Below are positions 1 to 7,382 of a stretch of DNA of 19,115 nt, in pieces. This DNA is from Gyrodactylus bullatarudis (lineage: Eukaryota; Platyhelminthes; Monogenea; Gyrodactylidea; Gyrodactylidae), in NCBI GenBank assembly GCA_012064415.1, contig SSNU01000103.1, positions 66,383 through 85,497 of the forward strand. The letters are read 5' to 3'. The first letter of the stretch is position 1, and each line of letters starts with the position of its first letter. Position numbers and translations under genes: made by a program. The notes under the pieces were generated by a model. The model made no database searches, was not told the DNA's origin, and was given only the letters and a program-made list of their open reading frames with translations.

Positions 1-5
1 CACTC

Positions 6-129
6 TCAATTTTGTTGGCTGAAGTATTTGGTAATTTTGTTAGAGTTATTTTCTACATCTGAACGCCTCATTCTTTTCCTTGATTCTTGAGGTTGGCTAC
101 TAGCCTGACCTGAGGATGCATTTCTATTG
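6..129 (-). pseudogene. Displaced C-terminal end of Penelope-like ORF (family 1)
   Basis: Read on the minus strand, this short open stretch starts inside the 65-bp sequence shared with the large PLE ORF. It continues in the same codon phase through RRSDVENNSNKITKYFSQQN to a TGA at 6-8. The relic PLE at 4928-5690 ends with a matching tail (RSDDV, then NKITEYFSQ), so this, not the end of the 706-codon frame, is the native C-terminus. It is separated from the rest of the protein by the 798-bp insert at 130-927. The last residues resemble a PCNA-interacting (PIP-like) motif, I-x-x-Y-F. An in-frame TAA lies just upstream, so the piece cannot be translated with the main ORF unless the insert is spliced out; I see no convincing splice sites. 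The duplication is seen directly; the native-end call rests on comparison of the two copies. Confidence 0.75.
65..129 (-). repeat. 65-bp direct repeat, downstream copy
   Basis: Identical over 65 bases to 928-992, same orientation. Both copies encode the Ser/Gln/Lys/Arg-rich stretch near the PLE C-terminus (NASSGQASSQPQESRKRMR). Sequence diverges abruptly on both sides. Confidence 0.97.
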
Positions 130-927
130 GTTGAAAATTAATTTTTAGCCTATTTTTGGGTAAATATGTCTGCTTACAAGTAGTCACGATTTACAAAAGA
201 GATTTTTGAGAAGTACTGTATGTTCATATTGTCACCATTCTCAAAAGATATCTCACCGATAGGAAAATTGAGGCATGATGATTTTTAAGTATGATGAATA
301 TTTGTCGTCTTCTATTGAGTTAAATTAAATAAAAATTGTAATTTTAAATAATATGTTTTGTTTACACATGTAGCATTCTCAAAAATTTTTTTAGTACCTA
401 AGTCAATGAGAGAAATTACTCTTATGTAGTATGTATGGAGTTGGTGAGAAGTGAAGAGAAAATTGGTTAGGAAAATGGTTAGGTCTCGAATTTGGTTAGG
501 TGATCCTGAAAAACAAGTATGAATTTGAATTCCCCATTAGCCTTGGACTGGAGATCATTGAATCGCTGCGATAAGATTGGTGTCCAGACTCTTCCTTTTG
601 TTCGTCTTATTTTTCGTACAGTTTTCTCAAAGATCAAGATAAATACCGATTACTTATTAAATGTTTGAATATCTCTGAAATATATTGGCCTTCATATTAA
701 TGAGACGTAAATTTCCAAGACTTTTTTGTTCAGAATCAAATATGTCAAATATAGTACAAGAGAGAGAGAAAACCATTTGTTTCGTCCTCACTATTGCTCA
801 TTGTTTATATTTTAAAACATTTTACTCCTAAACTATTATGTGTAATTTGATAGTTGTTTGAGAAATACTTAAGGGAAAAAAGAGTATTTTCCAAAACAAA
901 TTATTTTTTTAATAAATAAGAAAGGAT
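130..927. other. 798-bp insert between the 65-bp repeats
   Basis: This AT-rich block interrupts the PLE coding end and is bounded on each side by the exact 65-bp repeat. It has no obvious terminal inverted repeats or poly-A tail. Its only recognisable content is a short integrase-like stretch on the minus strand at 482-604. It also supplies the last 19 codons and stop of the 706-codon PLE frame. It could be an insertion with an unusually long target duplication, a repair-mediated templated insertion, or the junction of two tandem PLE copies followed by deletion. The boundaries are clear; the mechanism is inference. Confidence 0.6.
482..604 (-). pseudogene. Relic of gypsy/Ginger-type integrase core
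   Basis: The minus strand encodes a ~40-residue stretch including FNDLQSKANGEF followed by KFILVFQDHLTKF, ending at a stop. This resembles the start of the DDE integrase core in KRBA2-like proteins and Ginger/gypsy integrases, where a first catalytic Asp in a (I/L)D(L/M)QS context is followed by GEF(K/R)(F/W)ILVYQDHLTKF. The Asp of DLQS would be the first catalytic residue. Nothing convincing of the rest of the core follows; stops and shifts begin at once, so this is a dead fragment. The similarity is recalled family knowledge, not a database hit. Confidence 0.55.
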
Positions 928-2989
928 GCCTCATTCTTTTCCTTGATTCTTGAGGTTGGCTACTAGCCTGACCTGAGGATGCATTTCTATTGTTCAAACT
1001 TGGCCAATTAAGACCAAGCGGTTTTATTATTTTCTTCTGTTTGCATAGGCTAGGGTTTTTTTTCTTGATGAAGAAGGCTTCGGCGGTTTTCAAAGTATTG
1101 ACATTCTTCCCAGTTTGTCTATAGAGGATATAAAAGTTCGATGGGGAAGCTTTTTTGTCACATACTTTAACATGATCTCTTATGGCCGTGTTACCAGTGT
1201 AGAGATGTTCCTCAACTCTGTCTTCTAGTCTTCTAGTTGTATGTCCAATATACTCTTCTTTACAAGGACATTTGAACTTATAAACTACAAATGACGATTT
1301 ACTATAATCCAATAAGTCTTTAGATTCATTAGTAAACATCTTATTTGTCTTGAAAATGAATCTGACTTTCTTATCAGGAAACGATGTTTGGAATATCTGG
1401 TTCACTTTTTGTTTCAAGAAAGTGCTGTGGTTGTCCCCCATGAAAGGCACTCTTAGATAAATGTGTTGGCTCTCTTCCTCTTCTCTTTTGTCCTCATCAT
1501 TAGAATCCATATTATTAAGAATGAATTGTCTTGGATAATTGTTGCTCATAAATACCTTTATGAGTTTCTCTTTCTCCTGTTCCCAATTCTGATCCGAAAC
1601 AAGCTTTTTAGTTCTAAAAAATAAGGATTTCACTAAACCTCTTTTGTAGTTTAAAGGGGCAAATGAATTATAATTCATCAATTTTCCCGTAAAAGTCTTC
1701 TTTCTGTGGATAGACCTACTGATGGTACCATCTTCCATTCTTTTCATGTAGATCTCTAAAAAGGGCAAACCATTTTCTTCTTCCTTTTCCATAGTGAAAC
1801 ATATATTTTGGTGGGCAGTATTGAATTGGGTCAGAAGAATATTTTCATCTACATCCTTCTTGATTAGTAGTAAGGTGTCATCTACAAATCTCCAATAGCT
1901 GTCACATTTTTCGATCATCGGTTTAAGCATGTCATTTTCCAACTTGGCTAGGAATAGATCCGCTAGTAATGGTCCCAGGGGAGATCCCATTGCAACTCCA
2001 TCTTTTTGAATATAGATTTGGTTATTGAAAGAAAATGCTATGTTCTTACAACATAATTCTAAAAGCTTCCGGACCCAGTAAAATGAGATAGGAAACTTTA
2101 CTTTGTTCACCTTTACATAATCGCAAATGAATTTGATCGTTTCTTCTAGTGGTACATTTGTAAATAGAGATGAAACGTCAAAAGAAACCATTTTGAGGTC
2201 TTTTATGTTTGAATCCTTTACTCTGTCCACAAAATCGAAAGAATCCTTCAGCGAAAATCTACAGATCTCCTCTCTCATCGGTGTTAGAATTTCTACCAAC
2301 CACTTTGCTAGTTTGTGTGTAGCAGATTGGCTCTGATCCAATACTGGACGGAACGGAATAACTAGATTACTGTCCTGTAAGTTCATTTTATGTATTTTTG
2401 GAAGCCCATACAAACGATTCGTATTACTGTTAGAGCATCTGAGTTTGTTATAAACCACTTCATCAATAACCTTGTTTGTTTTCATTTCTTTTAATGTCAA
2501 ATTCACTTTCTTTTCAAAAATTAAAGGTTGGTAGTCTTTTGTTTTTGTTCTTGTCCTAGTAAATTTGGAAGAGTCTTGAAGGATACTATACATGCCTCTG
2601 TTGTACTCCTCTCTCTTAATAAGAGCCAGACCTGTTCCTTTGTCTAACTTTGTCAAAATTGTGTCACCTCTACGTTTTAATCTTTCGAGTGCTACTCTGT
2701 GACGCTTTTGAAAAAAAGGAAAATCCACTTTTTTGTTTGCATATTCTGTGCACAGAGCTGTTAAGGACGTTTGAAACCTTTCTGCTGTTTCATCATCTAA
2801 GTCTTTTCCATCATTAACTTGTGACGAAAGAGATTCTACACCAAGCTTTGTTTCTAATAAGACATTTCTAGCATTAGGGATGCAAAATGAGGGTCCCCAT
2901 GATAACAACTCTTTTTCTGTATGGTCTAGATTTATATCTGTGAAGTTGTAAACGTTTTCACTGAACCGTTCTATAATTAATCTTGTCAT
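869..2989 (-). CDS. Penelope-like element ORF: reverse transcriptase + GIY-YIG endonuclease
   Basis: A 706-codon retroelement polyprotein that would copy element RNA and nick the target. RT landmarks in order: LDKGTGLALIKREEY (115-129), LYGLPKIHK (193-201), motif A SFDVSSLFTNVP (269-280, Asp271), motif B GVAMGSPLGPLLAD (331-344), motif C RFVDDTLL (367-374, Asp370/Asp371), and LPFLEIYMKR (408-417). A GIY-YIG domain follows: VVYKFKCPC then EEYIGHT (568-584), Arg587, His606 and candidate catalytic Glu637. The C-P-C in the GIY-to-YIG connector is typical of PLE endonucleases. The ATG at 2989 gives a plausible N-terminus. Residues to 687 look native; 688-706 (HPFLF to the end) are read from the 130-927 insert, replacing the native tail found at 6-64. 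The catalytic domains look intact, so the copy is young, but the protein is chimeric at its end. Confidence 0.93.
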   Translation of the reverse strand: MTRLIIERFSENVYNFTDINLDHTEKELLSWGPSFCIPNARNVLLETKLGVESLSSQVNDGKDLDDETAERFQTSLTALCTEYANKKVDFPFFQKRHRVALERLKRRGDTILTKLDKGTGLALIKREEYNRGMYSILQDSSKFTRTRTKTKDYQPLIFEKKVNLTLKEMKTNKVIDEVVYNKLRCSNSNTNRLYGLPKIHKMNLQDSNLVIPFRPVLDQSQSATHKLAKWLVEILTPMREEICRFSLKDSFDFVDRVKDSNIKDLKMVSFDVSSLFTNVPLEETIKFICDYVKVNKVKFPISFYWVRKLLELCCKNIAFSFNNQIYIQKDGVAMGSPLGPLLADLFLAKLENDMLKPMIEKCDSYWRFVDDTLLLIKKDVDENILLTQFNTAHQNICFTMEKEEENGLPFLEIYMKRMEDGTISRSIHRKKTFTGKLMNYNSFAPLNYKRGLVKSLFFRTKKLVSDQNWEQEKEKLIKVFMSNNYPRQFILNNMDSNDEDKREEEESQHIYLRVPFMGDNHSTFLKQKVNQIFQTSFPDKKVRFIFKTNKMFTNESKDLLDYSKSSFVVYKFKCPCKEEYIGHTTRRLEDRVEEHLYTGNTAIRDHVKVCDKKASPSNFYILYRQTGKNVNTLKTAEAFFIKKKNPSLCKQKKIIKPLGLNWPSLNNRNASSGQASSQPQESRKRMRHPFLFIKKIICFGKYSFFP
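928..992 (-). repeat. 65-bp direct repeat, upstream copy (inside the PLE ORF)
   Basis: Identical to 65-129. It codes for PLE residues 667 to ~687. Immediately beyond it (lower coordinates) the ORF continues into foreign sequence. Confidence 0.97.
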
Positions 2990-3324
2990 ATCAATTTTTT
3001 TGAGAGTAAAAGTTGGTTTGGGTATAAAAAACCCATTTCCGAGGCGTGGGTTAAATTATAAAGTCAGTCGTTTCTCATAGGCAGGACTTGGATCATCTTT
3101 CACTCTTGCGTTATATACCTAAATCGTGAAAATTTTCGACCAATGAAATTCAAGTACATCAAAGTAATGCAAAAATTTCACAATAATTGCAATTTCAGGG
3201 GTAGAGAGAATATATCAGTTGGTTTTTGCGTAGGTTTATACAACCACTTTTTTCAACCCTAATGGTTTAAGTTATCACTGGTGTCCAAATATGGACGTTC
3301 CTAAGAAAATTCTGAATCGCTTAC
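2990..3324. other. PLE 5' flank, no gene seen
   Basis: Sequence upstream of the minus-strand PLE start and before the family 2 PLE fragment. It presumably contains the PLE leader. I find no convincing hammerhead core, tRNA or coding remnant. Confidence 0.4.
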
Positions 3325-3560
3325 ACTGTGGAGCTAGAAATTTCAAATGTAAGAATCTAAAAACATACAAAAGTATTTTGAGGAATTTTTATAAGTTATA
3401 TGGTGAAATACATGTTATCAACAATCGTGGAAACAAAATTAATTTCGATGAGGTTAAAATTATGAGTGTACAATGGAAATGTTGGTGAAGTGAACATTGA
3501 GCAGTTTTGGATTCAGCTATTTTACAAAAGAAGGAAGTTAAATTTTATCTGATGAAAAAT
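3325..3560 (+). pseudogene. Penelope-like family 2 fragment, GIY-YIG C-terminal part
   Basis: The translation matches the C-terminal half of the GIY-YIG ORF at 11590-12072: RNFK, then ILRN, then NNRGNKINFDEVKIMSVQ, aligning with NNNRHKINFEEVKIISVQ. After SVQ about 70 bases present in the other copy are missing. The sequence then resumes, in another frame, with NGNVGEVNIEQFWIQLF and KRRKLN, almost identical to the other copy. The GIY-YIG core itself (YKLKC, YIGQT) is absent or unrecognisable. It is a dead 5'-truncated, internally deleted copy. Its 3' side shares ATCTGATGAAAAAT with the other copy just after the coding end, which defines the family 3' UTR. Confidence 0.8.
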
Positions 3561-4927
3561 GAGGTCTATTACTCTATTCTTCTGATTATCACTATTCTAT
3601 TATAATAGGTTCAAACTCTTATATTCTACTCTTCTCTAATCCGATTGGACAAAACTGATAGGGATGAGATCATAAAAATTTAAAAATAGTATTTCTTGTT
3701 TGATGAGCTTGTGGTACCACTTAATGACGCGTTTGAAGACAAACGCCGTCGAAACGTTTGGATGAACGATAGCTGAGAATTCTAATGTTGACCCAAGTTT
3801 TAATAAATTTTAAAACTTATTTTTACTGAATCCAAAATCTTTAGTATTGATGCTAAAAAATTAAAGATATGAACCTACTTCGGAAAAAATTCCGGTCTAT
3901 TTTTAGGTGAAAATAATTTTAAAATTGATTCTTACACGGGGAATAAATGTTTTATTTATTTAGAATAATAGCTATATTTTTCAAAACAAAGTACTGTGTG
4001 ATCACGCGAACCATATAAAAAAATCAAGAGAAATAATAAAAATCTCTTTGTAAGCAGTTTAAACTACATTACTATAGATTATATAGAATCTTCAATCAAA
4101 ATTTAAAAATTAAGGAGAGTCATGGATTTTGTGGTGTGAGTTTTTTGTAACATTTATTCAGAGAAATATATTCCGAATCGTAAAATCATTATTGCATACA
4201 AAATATAATTTAGCCAGAATTTAACCAACAATTCTTATTGTTCACATTAAACTGGTCTACTTCTGTTAGATTATTTGTGAAATTAGTTGCAGTATATAGC
4301 AAAATCTCTAACCAAAAATCTTCATGATAGTTCTTTTCACAAATTATTTCGATTTAGAAATTCTATATAAAACTAAATTTTATAATTGTCTAGCCTCAAA
4401 CCAAGTAGAAACAAACTGTAATGTTGATCTCTTTTCATGTCCTTTACTATGTCTTCAGGCATATGATAGATGAATCACAACATAAAAATCAAACTCTTAT
4501 ATTTATACCTGGCTGCCTTCTACCAAAGAATTAAATAAACAAAATAATGAATCTTATCAATAGTGTTTGCAGTCTATTTGGAGGTTGAAGTTTGAACATA
4601 ACAATAGTTTGACAAGTTCAATACTCGATCAAGAAATTCAGAAATCTCAAAACTATTGATGAACTTAAGATTCACATTTTGAAATTTTGTTCTGCAATGG
4701 AATCTGTGAAGAGAAGATTCTATCTGATGTTCGCAAAAAAATCCATGAAATTGAATTCAAACGAAGAAACAGTCTGGCTGAATAAATTTCTGGCCAAATA
4801 TCCTTAACATAAAGCCAGTACCATGTGAAATTATTTTATGAAATCTACCATATAAATCATTTCTTGGAAAATGTCTGCTTACATTGTATTCTTTATGCTA
4901 ATGGAAATTTCCTCATATAAAAGTGAT
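3561..4927. other. AT-rich stretch without a recognised gene
   Basis: It begins with the 3' UTR of the family 2 PLE fragment and includes a strong hairpin at 3726-3750. The remainder is AT-rich and full of stops in all frames. Part of 4550-4927 may be the unrecognisable N-terminal portion of the PLE relic that starts clearly at 4928. Confidence 0.4.
3726..3750 (+). other. Hairpin followed by GAAACG in PLE 3' region
   Basis: GACG + CGTTTG pair with CAAACG + CGTC around an AAGA loop, leaving one bulged C: ten base pairs. GAAACGTTTG follows directly. PLE terminal regions are known to carry hammerhead-type ribozymes with a stem followed by GAAAC. Here the upstream CUGAUGA is not in the right place (the closest is TTGATGA at 3709-3715, and TTAATGA directly before the stem), so this is at most a decayed or different structure. 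Confidence 0.45.
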
Positions 4928-5690
4928 CTAGTAATCAATAAACTTGATAAAGGAATTGGCATTGCACTGATGAAGAAATGTCACTATAAAAGGTAATTAA
5001 GAAGATTCTAGCTGATAGATGGAAATTTAAAAGAGCATCAAAGAAAATCACTGATTTCAACCTTAAATCTATGGAGACGAAATGTAAAACAGTATTAAAA
5101 TTACTTCTCGCATAAAAGATCATAGACATAAAGAAATATGAAAAAAATATAATCCAAAAACAGTAATCCAAATAGAACGCATAGTCTCCCAAAGATTCAT
5201 AAAACGAATCAAGGAGAAGATCCAAAGGACATGAAATTCAGACCAATCGAAGTGATGAGTCTATCAGAAACTCTTAAAATCGCAAAATGGTTATCGGAAC
5301 TACTTGACCCAATAATAAAACTGCATAACGACCATAGAGTGGAAGATAAATTTGAGTTCATCGAAAAAATCTACAAAAATGAATCATTGGATGCTGAATC
5401 ACTTTTCACAAATATTCTTCTGGGAGAAACAGTCGAAAACATCATTGAAACAATAATTTGCAAACAACCAGGGAAAATCTGGCAGCTCTCAAGACCGCTG
5501 AGGCATTATTCATAGAAAATCAAAAACCAGTCCTATGCACTCAGATGAAATTCGTGAAACCATTGGTTTTACTAAGACCAACCCTGATGAGTTCACAACC
5601 AGCTTTTGTCTCAACACCAAAAAAGAAACAGATCAGATGACGTCATAGGAAAAAACAAGATAACCGAATATTTTTCCCAAGTGTCAATCT
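4928..5690 (+). pseudogene. Internally deleted Penelope-like family 1 relic
   Basis: Discontinuous frames match the large PLE ORF in order. VINKLDKGIGIALMKK aligns with ILTKLDKGTGLALIKR. LPKIHKTNQ and FRPIEVMSLSETLKIAKWL align with LPKIHK..FRPVLDQSQSATHKLAKWL. SLFTNILLGETVENI aligns with motif A. Near 5461 the sequence jumps directly to NLAALKTAEALFIENQKPVL, which matches the end of the GIY-YIG domain. Roughly 330 codons (about residues 294-624, including motifs B and C) are therefore missing, a ~1-kb deletion. It ends with RSDDV and NKITEYFSQ (5626-5680), the native family C-terminus. Several stops and shifts make it non-functional. At about 5690 it abuts unrelated sequence. Confidence 0.88.
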
Positions 5691-5694
5691 TAAC

Positions 5695-5857
5695 CACATT
5701 TTACTATATCAGATTTATTGGACATAAGTTGCCTTATTTTCTCGAAGATATTTGGAAGTTGCTGACTGGGAGTCCTGCTGGTTTTAAGAACGAACGAAAG
5801 ATAGTTGGTGAATAAAGCTTTATTTTCGTCAGTTCTCTTCGGACCAAAAACCGATGC
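5695..5857 (-). pseudogene. Promoter-leader/NIFEKIRQLMS module, copy A
   Basis: On the minus strand this contains a leader (ATCGGTTTTTGGTCCGAAGA, then GAACTGACGAAAATAAA) followed ~110 bases later by a frame reading PSQQLPNIFEKIRQLMS. The same leader-then-peptide order occurs on the plus strand at 7852-8023 (copy C), where the frame begins with ATG; here the equivalent codon is AGG. The leader also occurs without the peptide at 7075-7106 (copy B). I do not recognise the protein. Conservation of the peptide between A and C despite nucleotide differences suggests it was once translated, perhaps as the first exon of a transposon or multigene-family protein. Confidence 0.6.
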
Positions 5858-5941
5858 GGAAAAGAAATCTGTCAGTTTCCCCCAAGCAACCAAAAAGAAG
5901 AGGAAAACATAGAAAAAAAACCATCTGATATCCGGAAAATA

Positions 5942-5945
5942 GATA
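5942..5945. repeat. GATA target-site duplication, left
   Basis: GATA directly precedes the TGTTG terminus of the Ginger-like element and recurs at 6950-6953 just after its CAACA terminus. Ginger transposons are known to make 4-bp duplications. Confidence 0.75.
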
Positions 5946-6313
5946 TGTTGCGTCCTATTTGTGTCGAAAGTCCCATACGTGTTTAAACTCAAACGGGACG
6001 TCCAATTTGTGTCGAAAAAAATCAGGGGGTGGGGGACACTTTTTCTTCTCTGCCCCTTCTCGGGTTTACATGTATTTTCTTTTTTTTGTTTATTTTTAAG
6101 AGGAGAAATAAAGTATACGATCTATGAAGGTGTATGCTATTTCTCTAATACCAAATAATTATGTCAGTGTAAAACCCTAAATTCAGGGAGTAAATTATAA
6201 TTATTAAGAAAAGAACAATCACGTATTTAAAACTTTCATTACTTCTTTCCTATTGACTTTTACATTTCACAGTCCATCATTTGAGAGGAAACTGATCAAA
6301 TTGTCAGAATTAG
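5946..6313 (+). repeat. Left inverted arm of the Ginger-like element
   Basis: 368 bases, inverted relative to 6538-6949. It starts TGTTG and ends at TCAGAATTAG. It contains the terminal direct repeats at 5952 and 6000 and the block CTCTGCCCCTTCTCGG at 6048-6063, which is shared with the element at the right edge of the window. Confidence 0.92.
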
Positions 6314-6367
6314 CTCAACGAGTCATTTAAACCAAAATAGGTTTTGATATTTTTAAACGAAAAAAGT

Positions 6368-6578
6368 TTATTTATTTTTAAAACTGTTGCTGCTATGGCA
6401 TTTTGAATTGCAAAGGACATTCAATTTTCTGCATTTACACGATTTGAGCGTGCATCCGGTTGTACAGTCGCATCTCGTGAAACCTTGACCATTCGATCTT
6501 GACTGTTTTATGCTTGCAGTCCTAACACTCAAAGGTACTAATTCTGACAATTTGATCAGTTTCCTCTCAAATGATGGA
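6368..6578 (-). pseudogene. Terminal exon of a KRBA2/Ginger-like transposase (cysteine-rich tail)
   Basis: On the minus strand a good splice acceptor (TTTTACATTTCACAG) leads into PSFERKLIKLSEL, then SNGQGFTRCDCTTGC, then KSCKCRKLNVLCNSKCH, and a stop at 6368-6370. The spacing C-x-C-x3-C-x4-C-x-C-x6-C-x3-C-H is the cysteine cluster found at the C-terminus of KRBA2-like and related integrase-derived proteins, preceded in that family by a GQGF-like motif. It probably binds zinc and helps DNA contact. A final family Cys appears replaced by Phe (SNSFKNK). The first part of the exon lies in the right inverted arm, so the left arm carries a mirror copy (FERKLIKLSEL) that soon hits a stop. No upstream exon remains, so this is not a working gene. 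Confidence 0.65.
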
Positions 6579-6949
6579 CTGTGAAATGTAAAAGTCAATA
6601 GGAAAGAAGTAATGAAAGTTTTAAATACGTGATTGTTCTTTTCTTAATAATTATAATTTACTCCCTGAATTTAGGGTTTTACACTGACATAATTATTTGG
6701 TATTAGAGAAATAGCATACACCTTCATAGATCGTATACTTTATTTCTCCTCTTAAAAATAAANACCTTCATAGATCGTATACTTTATTTCTCCTCTTAAA
6801 AATAAACAAAAAAAAGAAAATACATGTAAACCCGAGAAGGGGCAGAGAAGAAAAAGTGTCCCCCACCCCCTGATTTTTTTCGACACAAATGGGACGTCCC
6901 GTTTGAGTTTAAACACATATGGGACTTTCGACACAAATAGGACGCAACA
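6538..6949 (-). repeat. Right inverted arm of the Ginger-like element
   Basis: Reverse complement of 5946-6313, with ATGTG for ACGTG and CCCAT for CCAAT as the only differences I see. It also carries an extra 44 bases (a 43-bp duplication plus one N). Confidence 0.9.
6720..6806. other. Assembly join: 43-bp duplication around a single N
   Basis: 6720-6762 and 6764-6806 are identical 43-base sequences separated by one N at 6763. The opposite arm has this sequence once. This is the typical trace of two contig ends abutted without merging their overlap, not a biological duplication. Any frame across it is unreliable. Confidence 0.93.
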
Positions 6950-6953
6950 GATA
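6950..6953. repeat. GATA target-site duplication, right
   Basis: Matches 5942-5945, immediately outside the CAACA end of the Ginger-like element. Confidence 0.75.
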
Positions 6954-7020
6954 CATTCCCCACTGCCCCCTAAGAGATGAGCACACTCCACCCCCATTGA
7001 TCAAATTGAGTTGAATGTTT

Positions 7021-7110
7021 GCTATTGGCCAGTCTTATAATTTCCTCCAAATTTTCATGTATATGAATATATTAAATCGGTGTTTGGTCTGAAGAGAACT
7101 GACGAAAAGA
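7021..7110 (+). promoter_or_regulatory. Promoter/leader module, copy B
   Basis: An inverted CCAAT box (GCTATTGG, 7021-7028) is followed by a TATA-like stretch (TGTATATGAATATATT, ~7059-7074) and then a leader reading AATCGGTGTTTGGTCTGAAG and AGAACTGACGAAAA. The order and spacing match 7795-7886 (copy C). The leader also matches copy A on the other strand, so copies A and B point away from each other around the Ginger-like element. Promoter function is inference from box order and conservation. Confidence 0.5.
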
Positions 7111-7217
7111 TTTATCAATACCAGATAAATAGGCAAAAATGTTTGCCATATTCGGCAATTCTTGCTAATTGTTGGAGGATCTTGTCCTTTTTTGCATGAT
7201 GTGAAAATCTTGTTAGA

Positions 7218-7382
7218 GTTAATAATAAATTACTTAGAAATACCAAGTGCCTCTTTTGTGATAGTTATCTTAGATTTCATGCAGTAAAAAAACATCAGAT
7301 TGAGCATTTCAGAGAGGTGTTGGGTAACCTTAGTTTTGAACTGAGTCACCGAAGTTATCATTGTAAAAAATTAAGAAGATGA
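7218..7382 (+). pseudogene. Possible C2H2 zinc-finger-like exon fragment
   Basis: This frame reads NTKCLFCDSYLRFHAVKKHQ, continues IEHF and HRSYHCKKLRR, and stops at 7380-7382. The pattern C-x2-C-x11-H-x3-H is close to a C2H2 finger (usual spacing x12). A possible acceptor, CTTGTTAG, lies just before the frame. There is no ATG. Its last residues overlap the start of the repeated segment at 7361, so the stop may come from a rearrangement. I do not recognise the protein; this could be chance. Confidence 0.3.

Larger units (their letters stand above)
5946..6949. mobile_element. Non-autonomous Ginger-like DNA transposon with long inverted arms
   Basis: A 1004-base element running from TGTTGCGTCC to GGACGCAACA, flanked by GATA on both sides. 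The arms (5946-6313 and 6538-6949) are 368 bp each once the 44-base assembly duplication in the right arm is discounted, and I count only two mismatches between them. Termini of the form TGTNR...YNACA and a 4-bp duplication are the published hallmarks of Ginger elements, whose transposases resemble gypsy integrases. The 224-bp centre and right arm carry the final exon of a KRBA2-like transposase with a cysteine cluster, in agreement with that class. Each arm contains an 18-base direct repeat, GTCC(T/A/C)ATTTGTGTCGAAA, 48 bp apart (5952 and 6000 in the left arm), likely a protein-binding site. It is an internal-deletion derivative: no integrase core is present. Confidence 0.8.

Noticed and set aside
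65..992. Reading the 65-bp repeats as long terminal repeats of a retrovirus-like element
   Set aside because: They are coding sequence of the PLE in both copies and lack TG...CA ends, a primer-binding site or a polypurine tract.
2127..2336. Plus-strand ORF within the PLE
   Set aside because: Antisense shadow of conserved RT codons.
5961..6158. ORFs in the inverted arms (also 6752-6997 on minus)
   Set aside because: They read the transposon terminal repeats, and the second crosses the N at 6763; no domain and mirror copies of each other.
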